Shown in pieces: positions 8,830 to 23,034 of a DNA stretch of 64,000 nt. Positions within the stretch are counted from its first letter, which is position 1; each line of letters opens with the position of its first letter. Under the pieces are notes generated by a model. The model saw nothing but the letters and a program-made list of their open reading frames with translations. It was not told the DNA's origin and did no database searches. The DNA is from Streptomyces tuirus (GTDB taxonomy: Bacteria > Actinomycetota > Actinomycetes > Streptomycetales > Streptomycetaceae): positions 2,654,001 to 2,718,000 of the forward strand of contig NZ_AP023439.1 in NCBI RefSeq assembly GCF_014701095.1. The letters are read 5' to 3'. A program made the translations under genes and the position numbers.

Positions 8830-9705
8830 TCAGCGCGGAACGCGCACGACGCCCTCCTGGATGACCGATACGGCGAGCCGGCCGTCCTGGGTGTAGATGC
8901 GGGCCTGGCCGAGGCCGCGGCCGCCGGACGCCGAGGGCGACTCCTGGTCGTACAGCAGCCATTCGTCGGCGCGGAAGGGCCGGTGGAACCACATGGCGTG
9001 GTCCAGTGAGGCCCCGACGACGTCGCCGACCGCCCAGCCGCCGCGGCCGTGCGCGAGCAGGACCGAGTCGAGCAGGGTCATGTCGGAGACGTAGGTGGCG
9101 AGGACGATGTGCAGCAGGGCGCTGTCGAGCGGCCCGTCTAGCTTGCCGTTGGTGCGGAACCACACCTGGGAGTGCGGCTCGCGGGGCTCTCCGTACTGCC
9201 CGTAGGGCGGCTCCTCGACATAGCGCAGGTCGATGGCCTCGCGGGCGGCGAGGAAGTGCTCGACGACCTTGGGGTCGAGGTGGTCGTAGCCGCGGAACCG
9301 GTCCTGCGAGGTGGGCAGAGCCGCCGGGTCCGGGGCGGGCGGCATGGGCGCCTGGTGGTCCATGCCCTCCTCGTGCTCCTGGAAGGACGCGGACAGCGAG
9401 AAGATCGGCCGGCCGTGCTGGACCGCCACCACCCGCCGGGTGGTGAAGGAGCGGCCGTCGCGGATGCGCTCGACGTCGTAGACGATGGGCGCGCCGGGGT
9501 CGCCCATGCGCAGGAAGTACGCGTGGAGCGAGTGGGGCGGCCGGTCCGCCGGGACGGTACGCCCGGCGGCGACCAGCGCCTGGGCCGCGACCTGGCCGCC
9601 GAAGACCCGGGGGACCACGGCGGACCGGGACTGGCCGCGGAAGATGTTCTCCTCGATCCGCTCGAGGTCGAGCAGATCGAGGAGATCCTGGAGTGCCTGG
9701 CTCAT
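8830..9705 (-). CDS. tesB: Acyl-CoA thioesterase II (TesB family, 291 aa)
   Basis: Hydrolyses acyl-CoA to fatty acid and CoA. The protein has the double hot-dog fold order of TesB: an N-terminal half with FRGQSRSAVVPRVFGGQVAAQ (cited in part: RVFGGQVAAQAL, about 33-45) and PHSLHAYFLRMGDP (about 58), and a C-terminal half with ASLDHAMWFHRPFRADEW (about 230-247) including the active-site Asp of LDHAMW and ending at GRLAVSVIQEGVVRV. ATG 9705. It lies 35 nt downstream of the acyl-CoA dehydrogenase on the same strand, so the two are probably co-transcribed in acyl-CoA turnover. Confidence 0.9.
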   Translation of the reverse strand: MSQALQDLLDLLDLERIEENIFRGQSRSAVVPRVFGGQVAAQALVAAGRTVPADRPPHSLHAYFLRMGDPGAPIVYDVERIRDGRSFTTRRVVAVQHGRPIFSLSASFQEHEEGMDHQAPMPPAPDPAALPTSQDRFRGYDHLDPKVVEHFLAAREAIDLRYVEEPPYGQYGEPREPHSQVWFRTNGKLDGPLDSALLHIVLATYVSDMTLLDSVLLAHGRGGWAVGDVVGASLDHAMWFHRPFRADEWLLYDQESPSASGGRGLGQARIYTQDGRLAVSVIQEGVVRVPR

Positions 9706-9740
9706 GAAGTCAGTTGTATATGCCAGTCGTTACCGGGGGC

Positions 9741-10898
9741 TTACAGGCCCATGTTCTTGGCGATGATCGACTTCATGATCTCGCTGGTGCCGCCGTAGAT
9801 GCGGTTGACGCGGTTGTCCGCGTACAGGCGGGCGATCGGGTACTCGTTCATGAAGCCGTAGCCGCCGTGCAGCTGGAGGCAGCGGTCGATGACGCGGTGG
9901 GCGACCTCGGTGCAGAACAGCTTGGCGCTCGCGGCCTCGGCGGGGGTGAGCTCACCGGCGTCCAGGGCCTCGGTCGCGCGGTCGGCGACGGCCTCGGCGG
10001 CGTCCACCTCGGCCTGGCAGGCGGCCAGCTCGAACTTGGTGTTCTGGAAGGAGGCGACCGTCTTGCCGAAGACGGTGCGGTCCTGGACGTACTGCTTGGC
10101 GAACCGCACGGCGGCCTTGGCCTGGGCGTAGGCGCCGAAGGCGATGCCCCAGCGCTCGGAGGCCAGGTTGCGGCCGAGGTAGTAGAAGCCCTTGTTCTCC
10201 TCGCCGAGCAGGTCCTCGACGGGCACCTTGACGTCGACGAACGCGAGCTCGGCGGTGTCGGAGGTCTTCAGGCCCAGCTTGTCGAGCTTGCGGCCGACCG
10301 AGTAGCCCTCGGACTTGGTGTCCACGGCGAACAGGGAGATGCCGTGGCGGCGGTCCTCGGCGGTCGGCGCGGAGGTACGGGCGCAGACGATCATGCGGTC
10401 GGCGTGCACGCCGCCGGTGATGAAGGTCTTGGCGCCGTTGAGGACGTAGTGCGTGCCGTCCTCGCTCAGCTTGGCGGTGGACTTCATGCCCGCGAGGTCG
10501 GAACCGGTGCCCGGCTCGGTCATCGCGATGGCCCACATCTCCTCGCCGGAGACGAACTTCGGCAGGAACCGCTTCTTCTGCTCGTCGGTGGCGAGCATCT
10601 TGAGGTACGGCAGGGCGAGCAGCACGTGCACGCCGGAGCCGCCGAACGCGACGCCCGCACGAGCGGTCTCCTCGTACAGAACGGCCTCGAACTTGTGGCT
10701 GTCCAGGCCCGCGCCGCCGAACTCCTCGGGCACGTTGATGCCGAAGATGCCCAGCTCACCGAGCTTGTAGTAGAAGTCGCGGGGCGCCTGACCCGCCGCG
10801 AACCACTCGTCGTACACCGGTACGACCTCGGCCTCGATGAAGGCGCGGATGGTCTCCCGGAACGCCTCGTGATCCTCGTTGAACACCGTACGGCGCAC
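9741..10898 (-). CDS. Acyl-CoA dehydrogenase (385 aa)
   Basis: FAD-dependent alpha,beta-dehydrogenation of acyl-CoA. Signatures in order: AIAMTEPGTGSDLAG (FAD/substrate signature, about 125), FITGGVHADRMIVCART, the helical C-terminal domain with RTVFGKTVASFQN and LQLHGGYGFMNEYPIARLY, and the catalytic-region IYGGTSEIMK near the C-terminus. In IYGGTSE the position often occupied by catalytic Glu (YEGT) is Gly, as in long-chain or isovaleryl-type members that place the base elsewhere. GTG 10898 is chosen because GGAGGT precedes it; ATG 10922 lacks one. Probably an operon with tesB. Confidence 0.9.
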   Translation of the reverse strand: MRRTVFNEDHEAFRETIRAFIEAEVVPVYDEWFAAGQAPRDFYYKLGELGIFGINVPEEFGGAGLDSHKFEAVLYEETARAGVAFGGSGVHVLLALPYLKMLATDEQKKRFLPKFVSGEEMWAIAMTEPGTGSDLAGMKSTAKLSEDGTHYVLNGAKTFITGGVHADRMIVCARTSAPTAEDRRHGISLFAVDTKSEGYSVGRKLDKLGLKTSDTAELAFVDVKVPVEDLLGEENKGFYYLGRNLASERWGIAFGAYAQAKAAVRFAKQYVQDRTVFGKTVASFQNTKFELAACQAEVDAAEAVADRATEALDAGELTPAEAASAKLFCTEVAHRVIDRCLQLHGGYGFMNEYPIARLYADNRVNRIYGGTSEIMKSIIAKNMGL

Positions 10899-11008
10899 GC
10901 CGCCACCTCCACGACTTCGCATGTCTAAGCGCTTGCTCAGCCCAAGATACCGGCGGGTATCAACGACCGTCCAGGGTGGGGGCGGGGTAACGCTCGTCAC
11001 GCCGGGGT

Positions 11009-11025
11009 CCGGGGCGGAGCCCCGG
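11009..11025. repeat. Short GC-rich inverted repeat
   Basis: CCGGGGC / GCCCCGG around a 3-nt loop in the 180-nt gap between the TetR gene stop and the acyl-CoA dehydrogenase start. It could attenuate read-through from the TetR gene, which runs in the same direction. Little else is visible in the gap. Confidence 0.35.
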
Positions 11026-11078
11026 GGCGAGTCCAGCCTCCCGGCCGGCAGAGGCGGCGGGTGGCCGAGCGAAGGCCC

Positions 11079-11672
11079 CTAATCGACCGCCGCCGCAAAC
11101 GCCCCCCGGGCCATCCGGTGCAACAACTCCGCCGTAGCGCCCCGCCCGGGCAACGACCCCGCCCTCCCCAGATGCGGCGTCGAGTTCAGCAACCCGAACA
11201 CCGAGTGCACGGCAGAACGGGCCGCAGGCTCCCCCAACCCCGGGTACACCTCCCGCACCACCCCGACCCACAGCTCCACATACTGCCGCTGCAACTGCCG
11301 CACCATCTTCCGGTCGGTGTCCCGGAGGCGGTCCAGCTCACGGTCGTGCAGGGTGATCAGAGGCCGGTCGTCGAGCGCGAAGTCGATGTGTCCCTCGATC
11401 AGCGAGTCGAGGACCGCCTCCGCCCCACCCCCGTCCGCCTCCGCCAGCCTCCGCTTCGCCCCGGTCAGCAACTGCCCGCTGATCCCCACCAGCAGCTCCG
11501 CGAGCATCGCGTCCTTGCCCGCGAAGTGCCGGTACAGCCCGGGCCCGCTGATCCCGACCGCGGCGCCTATCTCGTCGACTCCGACCCCATGGAAGCCCCG
11601 CTCGGCGAACAGCCGAGCGGCCTCCTTGAGGATCTGCTCACGGCGGGTGGGGGCGTCGGTTCTGGTGGCCAT
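11079..11672 (-). CDS. TetR-family repressor, AccR-like (197 aa)
   Basis: N-terminal TetR helix-turn-helix (about 12-58): RREQILKEAARLFAERGFHG then VGISGPGLYRHFAGKDAML. The C-terminal part is the helical ligand-binding domain. It is divergent from the acyl-CoA carboxylase operon, and the 87-nt gap holds two GTTAA-N6-TTAAC type boxes. In S. avermitilis a TetR protein, AccR, is reported (from memory) to bind that 16-nt motif and control short-chain acyl-CoA genes; the position and box make this the likely orthologue. ATG 11672. Autorepression plus repression of the operon is inferred. Confidence 0.85.
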   Translation of the reverse strand: MATRTDAPTRREQILKEAARLFAERGFHGVGVDEIGAAVGISGPGLYRHFAGKDAMLAELLVGISGQLLTGAKRRLAEADGGGAEAVLDSLIEGHIDFALDDRPLITLHDRELDRLRDTDRKMVRQLQRQYVELWVGVVREVYPGLGEPAARSAVHSVFGLLNSTPHLGRAGSLPGRGATAELLHRMARGAFAAAVD

Positions 11673-11694
11673 GAAAACAATTCTAGACAGGGAG

Positions 11695-11710
11695 GTTAGC
11701 GGTCGTTAAC
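11695..11710. promoter_or_regulatory. AccR-type operator, imperfect
   Basis: GTTAG-CGGTCG-TTAAC, one mismatch to GTTAA-N6-TTAAC, 23 nt upstream of the TetR start. Probably the autoregulatory site. Confidence 0.6.
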
Positions 11711-11723
11711 CTGAAGGAAATGC

Positions 11724-11739
11724 GTTAACGCTCATTAAC
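11724..11739. promoter_or_regulatory. AccR-type operator, perfect
   Basis: GTTAACGCTCATTAAC fits GTTAA-N6-TTAAC exactly and sits 20 nt before the carboxyltransferase start, overlapping the expected promoter/leader of the operon. Confidence 0.7.
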
Positions 11740-11759
11740 AAGGTGAGGGGACCCGCAGG

Positions 11760-13376
11760 ATGCACGAGGCACCGGAGCTCACGAGCGCGGCAGACCCCGC
11801 GTCGGAGGCCTTTCGGGCCAACGAGGAGGGGCACCACGCCCTCGTCGAGGAGCTGCGCACCAAGCTCGCCGCCGCCGCACAGGGCGGCGGCGAGAGGGCC
11901 CGCGCCCGCCACACGGCCCGCGGCAAGCTGCTCCCCCGCGACCGCGTGGACACCCTCCTCGACCCGGGCTCGCCCTTCCTGGAGCTGGCCCCGCTCGCGG
12001 CCGACGGGATGTACGAGGGGCAGGCCCCGGCCGCCGGCGTCATCGCCGGCATCGGCCGGGTCAGCGGCCGCGAGACGGTGGTCATCGCCAACGACGCCAC
12101 GGTCAAGGGCGGCACGTACTACCCGATGACGGTCAAGAAGCACCTCCGCGCCCAGGAGGTCGCCCTCGACAACCGCCTCCCCTGTGTCTACCTGGTGGAC
12201 TCCGGCGGCGCCTTCCTCCCCATGCAGGACGAGGTCTTCCCGGACCGCGACCACTTCGGCCGCATCTTCTACAACCAGGCCCGCATGTCCGGCGCCGGCA
12301 TCCCCCAGATCGCGGCCGTCCTCGGCTCCTGCACGGCCGGTGGGGCGTACGTCCCGGCGATGAGCGACGAGGCGGTGATCGTCCGCGACCAGGGCACCAT
12401 CTTCCTGGGCGGCCCGCCCCTGGTGAAGGCGGCCACCGGCGAGGTCGTCACGGCGGAGGAGCTCGGCGGCGGCGAGGTCCACTCCCGCACCTCGGGCGTC
12501 ACCGACCACCTCGCGGAGAACGACGCGCACGCGCTCCGCATCGTCCGCACCATCGTCTCCACGCTCCCCTCCCGAGGAGCACTCCCCTGGGAGGTCACGG
12601 AGGCGACGGAGCCGAAGGTCGACCCGCACAGCCTCTACGGCGCGGTCCCGGTCGACTCCCGCACCCCCTACGACGTGCGCGAGATCATCGCCCGGGTCGT
12701 CGACGGCTCCCGCTTCGCCGAGTTCAAGTCCGAGTTCGGCCAGACCCTGGTCACGGGCTTCGCCCGGATCCACGGCCACCCGGTGGGCATCGTCGCCAAC
12801 AACGGCATCCTGTTCTCCGAGTCCGCCCAGAAGGGCGCCCACTTCATCGAGCTGTGCGACCAGCGCGGCATCCCCCTGGTCTTCCTCCAGAACATCTCGG
12901 GCTTCATGGTCGGCAAGGACTACGAGGCGGGCGGCATCGCCAAGCACGGCGCCAAGATGGTCACGGCGGTGGCCTGCACCCGCGTACCGAAGCTGACGGT
13001 CGTGGTCGGCGGCTCGTACGGCGCGGGCAACTACTCCATGTGCGGCAGGGCGTACTCCCCCCGCTTCCTGTGGATGTGGCCGAACGCCAAGATCTCGGTG
13101 ATGGGCGGCGAGCAGGCCGCCTCGGTCCTCGCGACCGTCAAGCGGGACCAGCTGGAGGGCCGCGGCGAAGACTGGTCCGCGGAGGACGAGGACGCCTTCA
13201 AGGCCCCGATCCGCGCCCAGTACGAGCGCCAGGGCAACGCCTACTACGCGTCGGCCCGCCTCTGGGACGACGGTGTGATCGACCCGCTGGACACCCGTCA
13301 GGTCCTGGGCCTGGCCCTGACCGCGTGCGCCAACGCGCCCCTGGGTGACCCCCAGTTCGGCGTCTTCCGGATGTGA
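11760..13376 (+). CDS. Acyl-CoA carboxylase carboxyltransferase (beta) subunit, methylcrotonyl-CoA carboxylase type (538 aa)
   Basis: Transfers CO2 from carboxybiotin to an acyl-CoA. The two crotonase-like halves are clear: N-terminal [15 protein letters not shown] with [15 protein letters not shown] (about 195-225) and C-terminal [20 protein letters not shown] with [16 protein letters not shown] (about 375-430). The [19 protein letters not shown] stretch and length fit the methylcrotonyl-CoA beta subunit better than propionyl- or acetyl-CoA subunits. ATG 11760 with GGTGAGGGG upstream. First gene of a four-gene operon (next start 14 nt after its stop) completed by HMG-CoA lyase, which points to leucine breakdown. 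Confidence 0.9.
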   Translation: MHEAPELTSAADPASEAFRANEEGHHALVEELRTKLAAAAQGGGERARARHTARGKLLPRDRVDTLLDPGSPFLELAPLAADGMYEGQAPAAGVIAGIGRVSGRETVVIANDATVKGGTYYPMTVKKHLRAQEVALDNRLPCVYLVDSGGAFLPMQDEVFPDRDHFGRIFYNQARMSGAGIPQIAAVLGSCTAGGAYVPAMSDEAVIVRDQGTIFLGGPPLVKAATGEVVTAEELGGGEVHSRTSGVTDHLAENDAHALRIVRTIVSTLPSRGALPWEVTEATEPKVDPHSLYGAVPVDSRTPYDVREIIARVVDGSRFAEFKSEFGQTLVTGFARIHGHPVGIVANNGILFSESAQKGAHFIELCDQRGIPLVFLQNISGFMVGKDYEAGGIAKHGAKMVTAVACTRVPKLTVVVGGSYGAGNYSMCGRAYSPRFLWMWPNAKISVMGGEQAASVLATVKRDQLEGRGEDWSAEDEDAFKAPIRAQYERQGNAYYASARLWDDGVIDPLDTRQVLGLALTACANAPLGDPQFGVFRM

Positions 13377-13390
13377 GGGGACGGACGACG

Positions 13391-15303
<1,913 letters not shown>

Positions 15304-15307
<4 letters not shown>

Positions 15308-16254
15308 CGGTTCCAGGGCTCCCGATGGCCGTCCCGAGCAGGGACCTGCCCACCCGCGTCCGCATCCACGAGGTCGGCGCGCGCGACGGCCTGCAGAACG
15401 AGAAGGCGACGGTCCCCACGGAGGTCAAGGCGGAGTTCATCCGCCGCCTGGCCGACGCGGGCCTGACGACGATCGAGGCGACGAGCTTCGTCCACCCCAA
15501 GTGGGTCCCCCAACTGGCGGACGCGGAGCGGCTGTTCCCTCTCGTCGGCGACCTCCCGGTGGCGCTCCCGGTGCTCGTCCCGAACGAGAGGGGCCTGGAC
15601 CGCGCCCTGGCGCTGGGCGCCCGGCGGGTGGCGGTCTTCGCCAGCGCGACGGAGTCCTTCGCCAAGGCCAACCTCAACCGCACGGTGGACGAGGCACTGG
15701 CGATGTTCGAGCCGGTGGTGGCCCGCGCGAAGGCCGATGAGGTCCACGTCCGCGGCTACCTCTCGATGTGCTTCGGCGACCCCTGGGAGGGCGCGGTCCC
15801 GGTCCCGCAGGTGGTGAAGGTCTGCCGGGCGCTGCTGGACATGGGCTGCGACGAGCTGAGCCTGGGCGACACGATCGGCGTGGCGACGCCGGGCCACGTG
15901 GTCGCACTCCTGGCGGCCCTGGACGAGGCGGGCATCCCGCCCGCCACGCTCGCGGTCCACTTCCACGACACCTACGGCCAGGCCCTCGCCAACACCTTGG
16001 CGGCACTCCAGCAGGGCGTCACGACGATCGACGCGTCCGCGGGCGGCCTCGGCGGTTGCCCTTACGCGAAGTCGGCGACGGGCAACCTCGCCACCGAAGA
16101 CCTCGTGTGGATGCTGCGGGGCCTCGGCATCGACACCGGAATCGACCTCGGCCGCCTCGTCGCCACCAGCGCGTGGATGGCCACCCACCTGGGCCGACCC
16201 AGCCCGTCCCGCACCGTCCGAGCCCTGTCCCACGAGGACACCGAGGAGCACTGA
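15304..16254 (+). CDS. Hydroxymethylglutaryl-CoA lyase (316 aa)
   Basis: Cleaves HMG-CoA to acetoacetate and acetyl-CoA, the last step of leucine catabolism. A HMGL-like TIM barrel: [14 protein letters not shown] near the N-terminus (divalent-metal and substrate loop), [37 protein letters not shown] (metal-binding His pair) and the signature [15 protein letters not shown] with the active-site Cys (about residue 251). Start ATG 15304 overlaps the upstream stop by 4 nt. Followed 5 nt later by acdH. I see no methylglutaconyl-CoA hydratase gene in the operon. Confidence 0.93.
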
Positions 16255-16259
16255 TCACC

Positions 16260-17420
16260 ATGGACTACCGTCTCTCCCCCGAGCTGGAGGAACTCCGCCG
16301 TACGGTCGAGGAGTTCGCGCACGAGGTGGTGGCGCCGAAGATCGGCGACTTCTACGAGCGGCACGAGTTCCCGTACGAGATCGTCCGGGAGATGGGCCGC
16401 ATGGGCCTGTTCGGCCTGCCGTTCCCGGAGGAGTACGGCGGCATGGGCGGCGACTACCTGGCCCTCGGCGTGGCCCTGGAGGAACTGGCGCGGGTCGACT
16501 CCTCGGTGGCGATCACGCTCGAGGCCGGCGTCTCGCTCGGCGCGATGCCGATCCACCTCTACGGCACCGAGGCCCAGAAGCGGGAATGGCTCCCCCGCCT
16601 CTGCTCGGGCGAACTCCTGGGCGCGTTCGGCCTGACGGAGCCGGACGGCGGCAGCGACGCGGGCGCGACCCGTACGACGGCCCGTCTGGACTCCGCCACC
16701 AACGAGTGGGTCATCAACGGCACGAAGTGCTTCATCACCAACTCGGGCACGGACATCACCGGCCTGGTGACGGTCACGGCGGTCACGGGCCGCAAGCCCG
16801 ACGGCAGGCCCCACATCTCCTCGATCATCGTCCCGTCCGGCACCCCCGGCTTCACGGTCGCGGCCCCCTACTCCAAGGTCGGCTGGAACGCCTCGGACAC
16901 CCGCGAGCTGTCCTTCACGGACGTCCGCGTCCCGGCGGAGAACCTCCTGGGCGAGGAGGGCCGCGGCTACGCCCAGTTCCTGCGCATCCTCGACGAGGGC
17001 CGCATCGCGATCGCTGCGCTGGCGACGGGTCTGGCGCAAGGCTGTGTGGACGAGTCGATCAAATACGCCAAGGAGCGCCACGCCTTCGGCAAGCCCATCG
17101 CCGCCAACCAGGCCATCCAGTTCAAGATCGCCGACATGGAGCTGAAGGCCCACACGTCCCGCCTCGCCTGGCGCGACGCCGCGGCCCGCCTGGTCGCCGG
17201 CGAGCCCTTCAAGAAGGAAGCGGCCCTCGCCAAGCTCCACTCCTCCACGGTCGCGGTGGACAACGCCCGGGAGGCCACCCAGATCCACGGCGGCTACGGC
17301 TTCATGAACGAATACCCGGTGGCCCGCATGTGGCGAGACTCCAAGATCCTCGAAATCGGCGAGGGCACGAGCGAGGTCCAGCGCATGCTGATCGCCCGGG
17401 AGTTGGGGCTGGCGGGCTGA
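16260..17420 (+). CDS. acdH: Branched-chain acyl-CoA dehydrogenase AcdH (386 aa)
   Basis: FAD flavoprotein oxidising isovaleryl-CoA and related branched acyl-CoAs. Seen: MDYRLSPELEELRRTVEEF at the start, AFGLTEPDGGSDAG (FAD signature, about 122), FITNSGTDITGLV, SKVGWNASDTRELSF, RHAFGKPIAANQAIQF, IHGGYGFMNEYPVARMWRD and EIGEGTSEVQRM. Streptomyces acdH, in the same context, is known for branched-chain amino acid catabolism. ATG 16260 with GAGGAG upstream; last gene of the operon, ended by a strong hairpin at 17452. Confidence 0.92.
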   Translation: MDYRLSPELEELRRTVEEFAHEVVAPKIGDFYERHEFPYEIVREMGRMGLFGLPFPEEYGGMGGDYLALGVALEELARVDSSVAITLEAGVSLGAMPIHLYGTEAQKREWLPRLCSGELLGAFGLTEPDGGSDAGATRTTARLDSATNEWVINGTKCFITNSGTDITGLVTVTAVTGRKPDGRPHISSIIVPSGTPGFTVAAPYSKVGWNASDTRELSFTDVRVPAENLLGEEGRGYAQFLRILDEGRIAIAALATGLAQGCVDESIKYAKERHAFGKPIAANQAIQFKIADMELKAHTSRLAWRDAAARLVAGEPFKKEAALAKLHSSTVAVDNAREATQIHGGYGFMNEYPVARMWRDSKILEIGEGTSEVQRMLIARELGLAG

Positions 17421-17451
17421 GCGACGGAACCGGGGCCCAAGGCCCCAGCCG

Positions 17452-17483
17452 ACGGGCGCAGTGACTCGGATCACTGCGCCCGT
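17452..17483 (+). terminator. Hairpin terminator of the acyl-CoA carboxylase operon
   Basis: Perfect 13-bp stem ACGGGCGCAGTGA / TCACTGCGCCCGT with a 6-nt loop, 31 nt after the acdH stop. Confidence 0.8.
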
Positions 17484-17538
17484 TCGCATCTCCGCCTCCG
17501 CGCCCGGGCACACACCCCCCGACCCCCTGGACTTGATC

Positions 17539-17557
17539 TCAGGTTAGGCTAACCTAA
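17539..17557. promoter_or_regulatory. Iron box (DmdR1/DtxR-type operator) of desE
   Basis: TCAGGTTAGGCTAACCTAA is a near-perfect 19-bp palindrome matching the Streptomyces iron box TTAGGTTAGGCTCACCTAA at nearly every position, 70 nt upstream of desE. Iron-loaded DmdR1 would repress here. Confidence 0.9.
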
Positions 17558-17627
17558 GCCTGATTCCAGCCAAGCGGCTGTCAGCCGTGCCCGCAGTGGC
17601 TCCGTACGCACGAAAGCAGATCCCGTC

Positions 17628-18671
17628 ATGTCGAACGCCAGAACCGCCCGTTACTCCCGCCGCGGCCTGCTCGCCGCCGGTGGTGCTCTCGGGCTCGGCG
17701 CCCTCGTGACCGCGTGTGGCAGTGAGGACTCCAAGGACGGCGGCTCGGACGCGAAGGGTGCCAAGAAGTCCGGCCCGTGGTCCTTCAAGGACGACCGCGG
17801 CAAGGCCGTGAGCCTGGACCACGTCCCCACGAAGATCGTCGCGTTCACCGGTGTCGCCGCCGCCCTGTACGACTACGGCATCGAGGTCAAGGGCGTCTTC
17901 GGCCCGACCAAGACCAAGGACGGCAAGGCAGACGTCCAGGCCGGCGACATGGACGTCAGCAAGCTGACCGTCTTCGGCAACAGGTTCGACCAGTTCAACG
18001 TCGAGCAGTACGCGGCCTTCCAGCCCGAGGTGCTCATCACCACCACCTTCGACGCCGCCGGCAGCCTCTGGTACGTCCCGCTGGCGTCCAAGGACAAGAT
18101 CGCCAAGCTCGCCCCGAGCGTCGCGCTGTCGGTCTTCGACCGTCAGATGCCGAAGCCGCTGCAGCGCATGGCCGAGCTCGCCGAGTCGCTCGGCGCCGAC
18201 CTGAAGGCCGCGAAGGCCGTCGACGCGAAGAAGCGTTTCGAGGCCGCCTCCGAGCGGCTGCGCAAGGCCGCCAAGTCCCGCCCCGAGATCAAGGTGCTGG
18301 CCGGTTCCGCCTCGGACGCCATCTTCTACGTCTCCGGCTCCAACTTCTCCATCGACCTGGAGTACTTCAAGGCCCTCGGCGTGAACTTCGTGGAGCCCCC
18401 GAAGAAGGCCATGGAGGCCAGCGGCGGCTGGTTCGAGAACCTCAGCTGGGAGAACGTCGACAAGTACCCGGCGGACGTCATCATGATGGACGACCGCGCC
18501 TCGACCATCCAGCCGGCCGACATCACCGAGGCGACCTGGAAGAAGCTGCCCGCGGTCAAGGCCGGTCAGGTCATCTCGCGTTCGCCCGAGCCGATCCTGT
18601 CGTACGACAAGTGCACGCCTCTGGTGGAGAACCTCGCGAAGGCCATCGAGTCGGCCAAGAAGGTCGTCTGA
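17628..18671 (+). CDS. desE: Ferrioxamine-binding lipoprotein DesE (347 aa)
   Basis: Cell-surface receptor of the ABC importer for iron-loaded desferrioxamine. N-terminus has a twin-arginine motif YSRRGLLAAG followed by lipobox ALVTAC (lipidated Cys about 30), then the periplasmic-binding-protein type III fold: PTKIVAFTGVAAALYDYG, QPEVLITT, WFENLSWENVDKYPADVI, near residues 65-300. It lies directly behind an iron box and in front of the siderophore reductase and desABCD, the known Streptomyces order. The permease genes are not in this window. Its final codons and stop seed a 20-bp tandem repeat. Confidence 0.93.
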   Translation: MSNARTARYSRRGLLAAGGALGLGALVTACGSEDSKDGGSDAKGAKKSGPWSFKDDRGKAVSLDHVPTKIVAFTGVAAALYDYGIEVKGVFGPTKTKDGKADVQAGDMDVSKLTVFGNRFDQFNVEQYAAFQPEVLITTTFDAAGSLWYVPLASKDKIAKLAPSVALSVFDRQMPKPLQRMAELAESLGADLKAAKAVDAKKRFEAASERLRKAAKSRPEIKVLAGSASDAIFYVSGSNFSIDLEYFKALGVNFVEPPKKAMEASGGWFENLSWENVDKYPADVIMMDDRASTIQPADITEATWKKLPAVKAGQVISRSPEPILSYDKCTPLVENLAKAIESAKKVV

Positions 18672-18735
18672 CCCCCAAGACGGTCGCCTGACCCCCAAGA
18701 AGGTCGCCTGACCCCCAAGAAGGTCGCCTGACCCC
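18661..18735 (+). repeat. 20-bp tandem repeat derived from the desE 3' end, about 3.75 copies
   Basis: The unit AGGTCGCCTGACCCCCAAGA starts at 18661, 18681, 18701 and 18721 with one or two mismatches. The first copy contains the last two codons and stop of desE, so each copy repeats a GTC-GCC-TGA tail. It fills the space between desE and the desF ribosome-binding site. Confidence 0.95.
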
Positions 18736-18764
18736 CTCCCCTTCCTGACGTCCAGGAGCCGCAC

Positions 18765-19619
18765 GTGACCACCGCCGTAGCCGCCCCGTTCCGCTTCTTC
18801 TCCCTCCAGGTCGTGCGGACGAGGCGGCTCGGTCCGTCTCTGGTCCGGGTCACCTTCGGGGGGCCCGATCTGCACGCCTTCCACTCCGACGGGCACGACC
18901 AGTCCCTGTCGCTGTTCCTGCCGCACCCCGGGCAGCCCGAGCCGGTCGTCCCGCTCGAACTCGGGGACGGCTGGTGGCAGGGCTGGCGTGAACTCCCGGA
19001 CGGCGTACGGGCCGTGATGCGGTCGTACACCCTGCGCGCCCTGCGCCGCGACCCGGACGAGATCGATATCGACTTCGCCCTGCACGGCATCGAGCCGGGC
19101 GCCACGGTCCAGGCCGGTCCCGCCTCCCGCTGGGCCGCCCGGGCCGCCGCCGGCGACCGGGTCCTGCTCCTCGGGCCGGCCGTCGCCGACAACCGGGCGA
19201 TCCGGTTCCGGCCGCCCGAGGACACCGACCTCGTCGTCGTCTGGGGCGACGAGACCGCCGTACCGGCCGCCTCGGCCATCGTCGAGGCGCTGCCCGCCGG
19301 CACCCGCGCCCGGGTCTGGCTGGAGGTCCCGCACGCCGGCGACATCCAGGACCTGGTGACAGAGGCCGACGCCGAGATCACCTGGCTGGTCCGGGAGGAC
19401 AAGGGCACCGAGGGGTCCCCCATGGCCCTCGACGCCCTCCGCGCCGCCCATCTGCCCGCGGCCGAGCGGCCGTACGTCTGGATCGCCGGCGAGTCCGGGT
19501 GTGTGAAGGAGCTGCGCCGGCACTTCGTGCGCGAGCGCGGGATCGACCGCCGCAGGGTGACGTTCGTCGGCTACTGGCGGCGCGGTGTGAGCGAGGAGCA
19601 GCTGCGGGCGGAAGCGTAG
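18765..19619 (+). CDS. desF: Siderophore-interacting protein / ferric-siderophore reductase (284 aa)
   Basis: Member of the SIP (ViuB-like) flavin reductases that release iron from ferri-siderophores. FAD-binding domain with RSYTLRALRRDPDEIDIDF (about 86-104: the RxYT motif) and HGIEPGATVQAGPASRW, then the C-terminal NAD(P)H-like half with VVVWGDETAVPAASAIVE (about 150), and WIAGESGCVKELRRHF (about 243) and FVGYWRRG near the end. GTG 18765 with AGGAG 8 nt upstream. Lies between desE and desA, so it probably serves cytoplasmic ferrioxamine reduction. The symbol desF follows common usage for this locus. Confidence 0.9.
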   Translation: MTTAVAAPFRFFSLQVVRTRRLGPSLVRVTFGGPDLHAFHSDGHDQSLSLFLPHPGQPEPVVPLELGDGWWQGWRELPDGVRAVMRSYTLRALRRDPDEIDIDFALHGIEPGATVQAGPASRWAARAAAGDRVLLLGPAVADNRAIRFRPPEDTDLVVVWGDETAVPAASAIVEALPAGTRARVWLEVPHAGDIQDLVTEADAEITWLVREDKGTEGSPMALDALRAAHLPAAERPYVWIAGESGCVKELRRHFVRERGIDRRRVTFVGYWRRGVSEEQLRAEA

Positions 19620-19691
19620 CCGCAGCTCACCGGCGTTGACGTGACACGAGTGACCACCGTCACGGCAGCGCCTGCCCTTCTCTCGATCAAG

Positions 19692-19710
19692 TTAGGTTAG
19701 GCTTACCTAA
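19692..19710. promoter_or_regulatory. Iron box of desABCD
   Basis: TTAGGTTAGGCTTACCTAA, 19 bp, almost exactly the DmdR1 consensus, 63 nt upstream of desA. This gives the biosynthesis genes their own iron-repressed promoter, separate from desEF. Confidence 0.93.
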
Positions 19711-19773
19711 GTTAAGGACGGAGACCAGCCCATCCCGTCCCACACCGGACTGTCCCCACCGGAGGACCCCCAC

Positions 19774-23030
<3,257 letters not shown>

Positions 23031-23034
<4 letters not shown>

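Noticed and set aside
10922..10924. ATG 10922 as start of the acyl-CoA dehydrogenase
   Set aside because: No ribosome-binding site, whereas GTG 10898 has GGAGGT immediately upstream and fits the family N-terminus.
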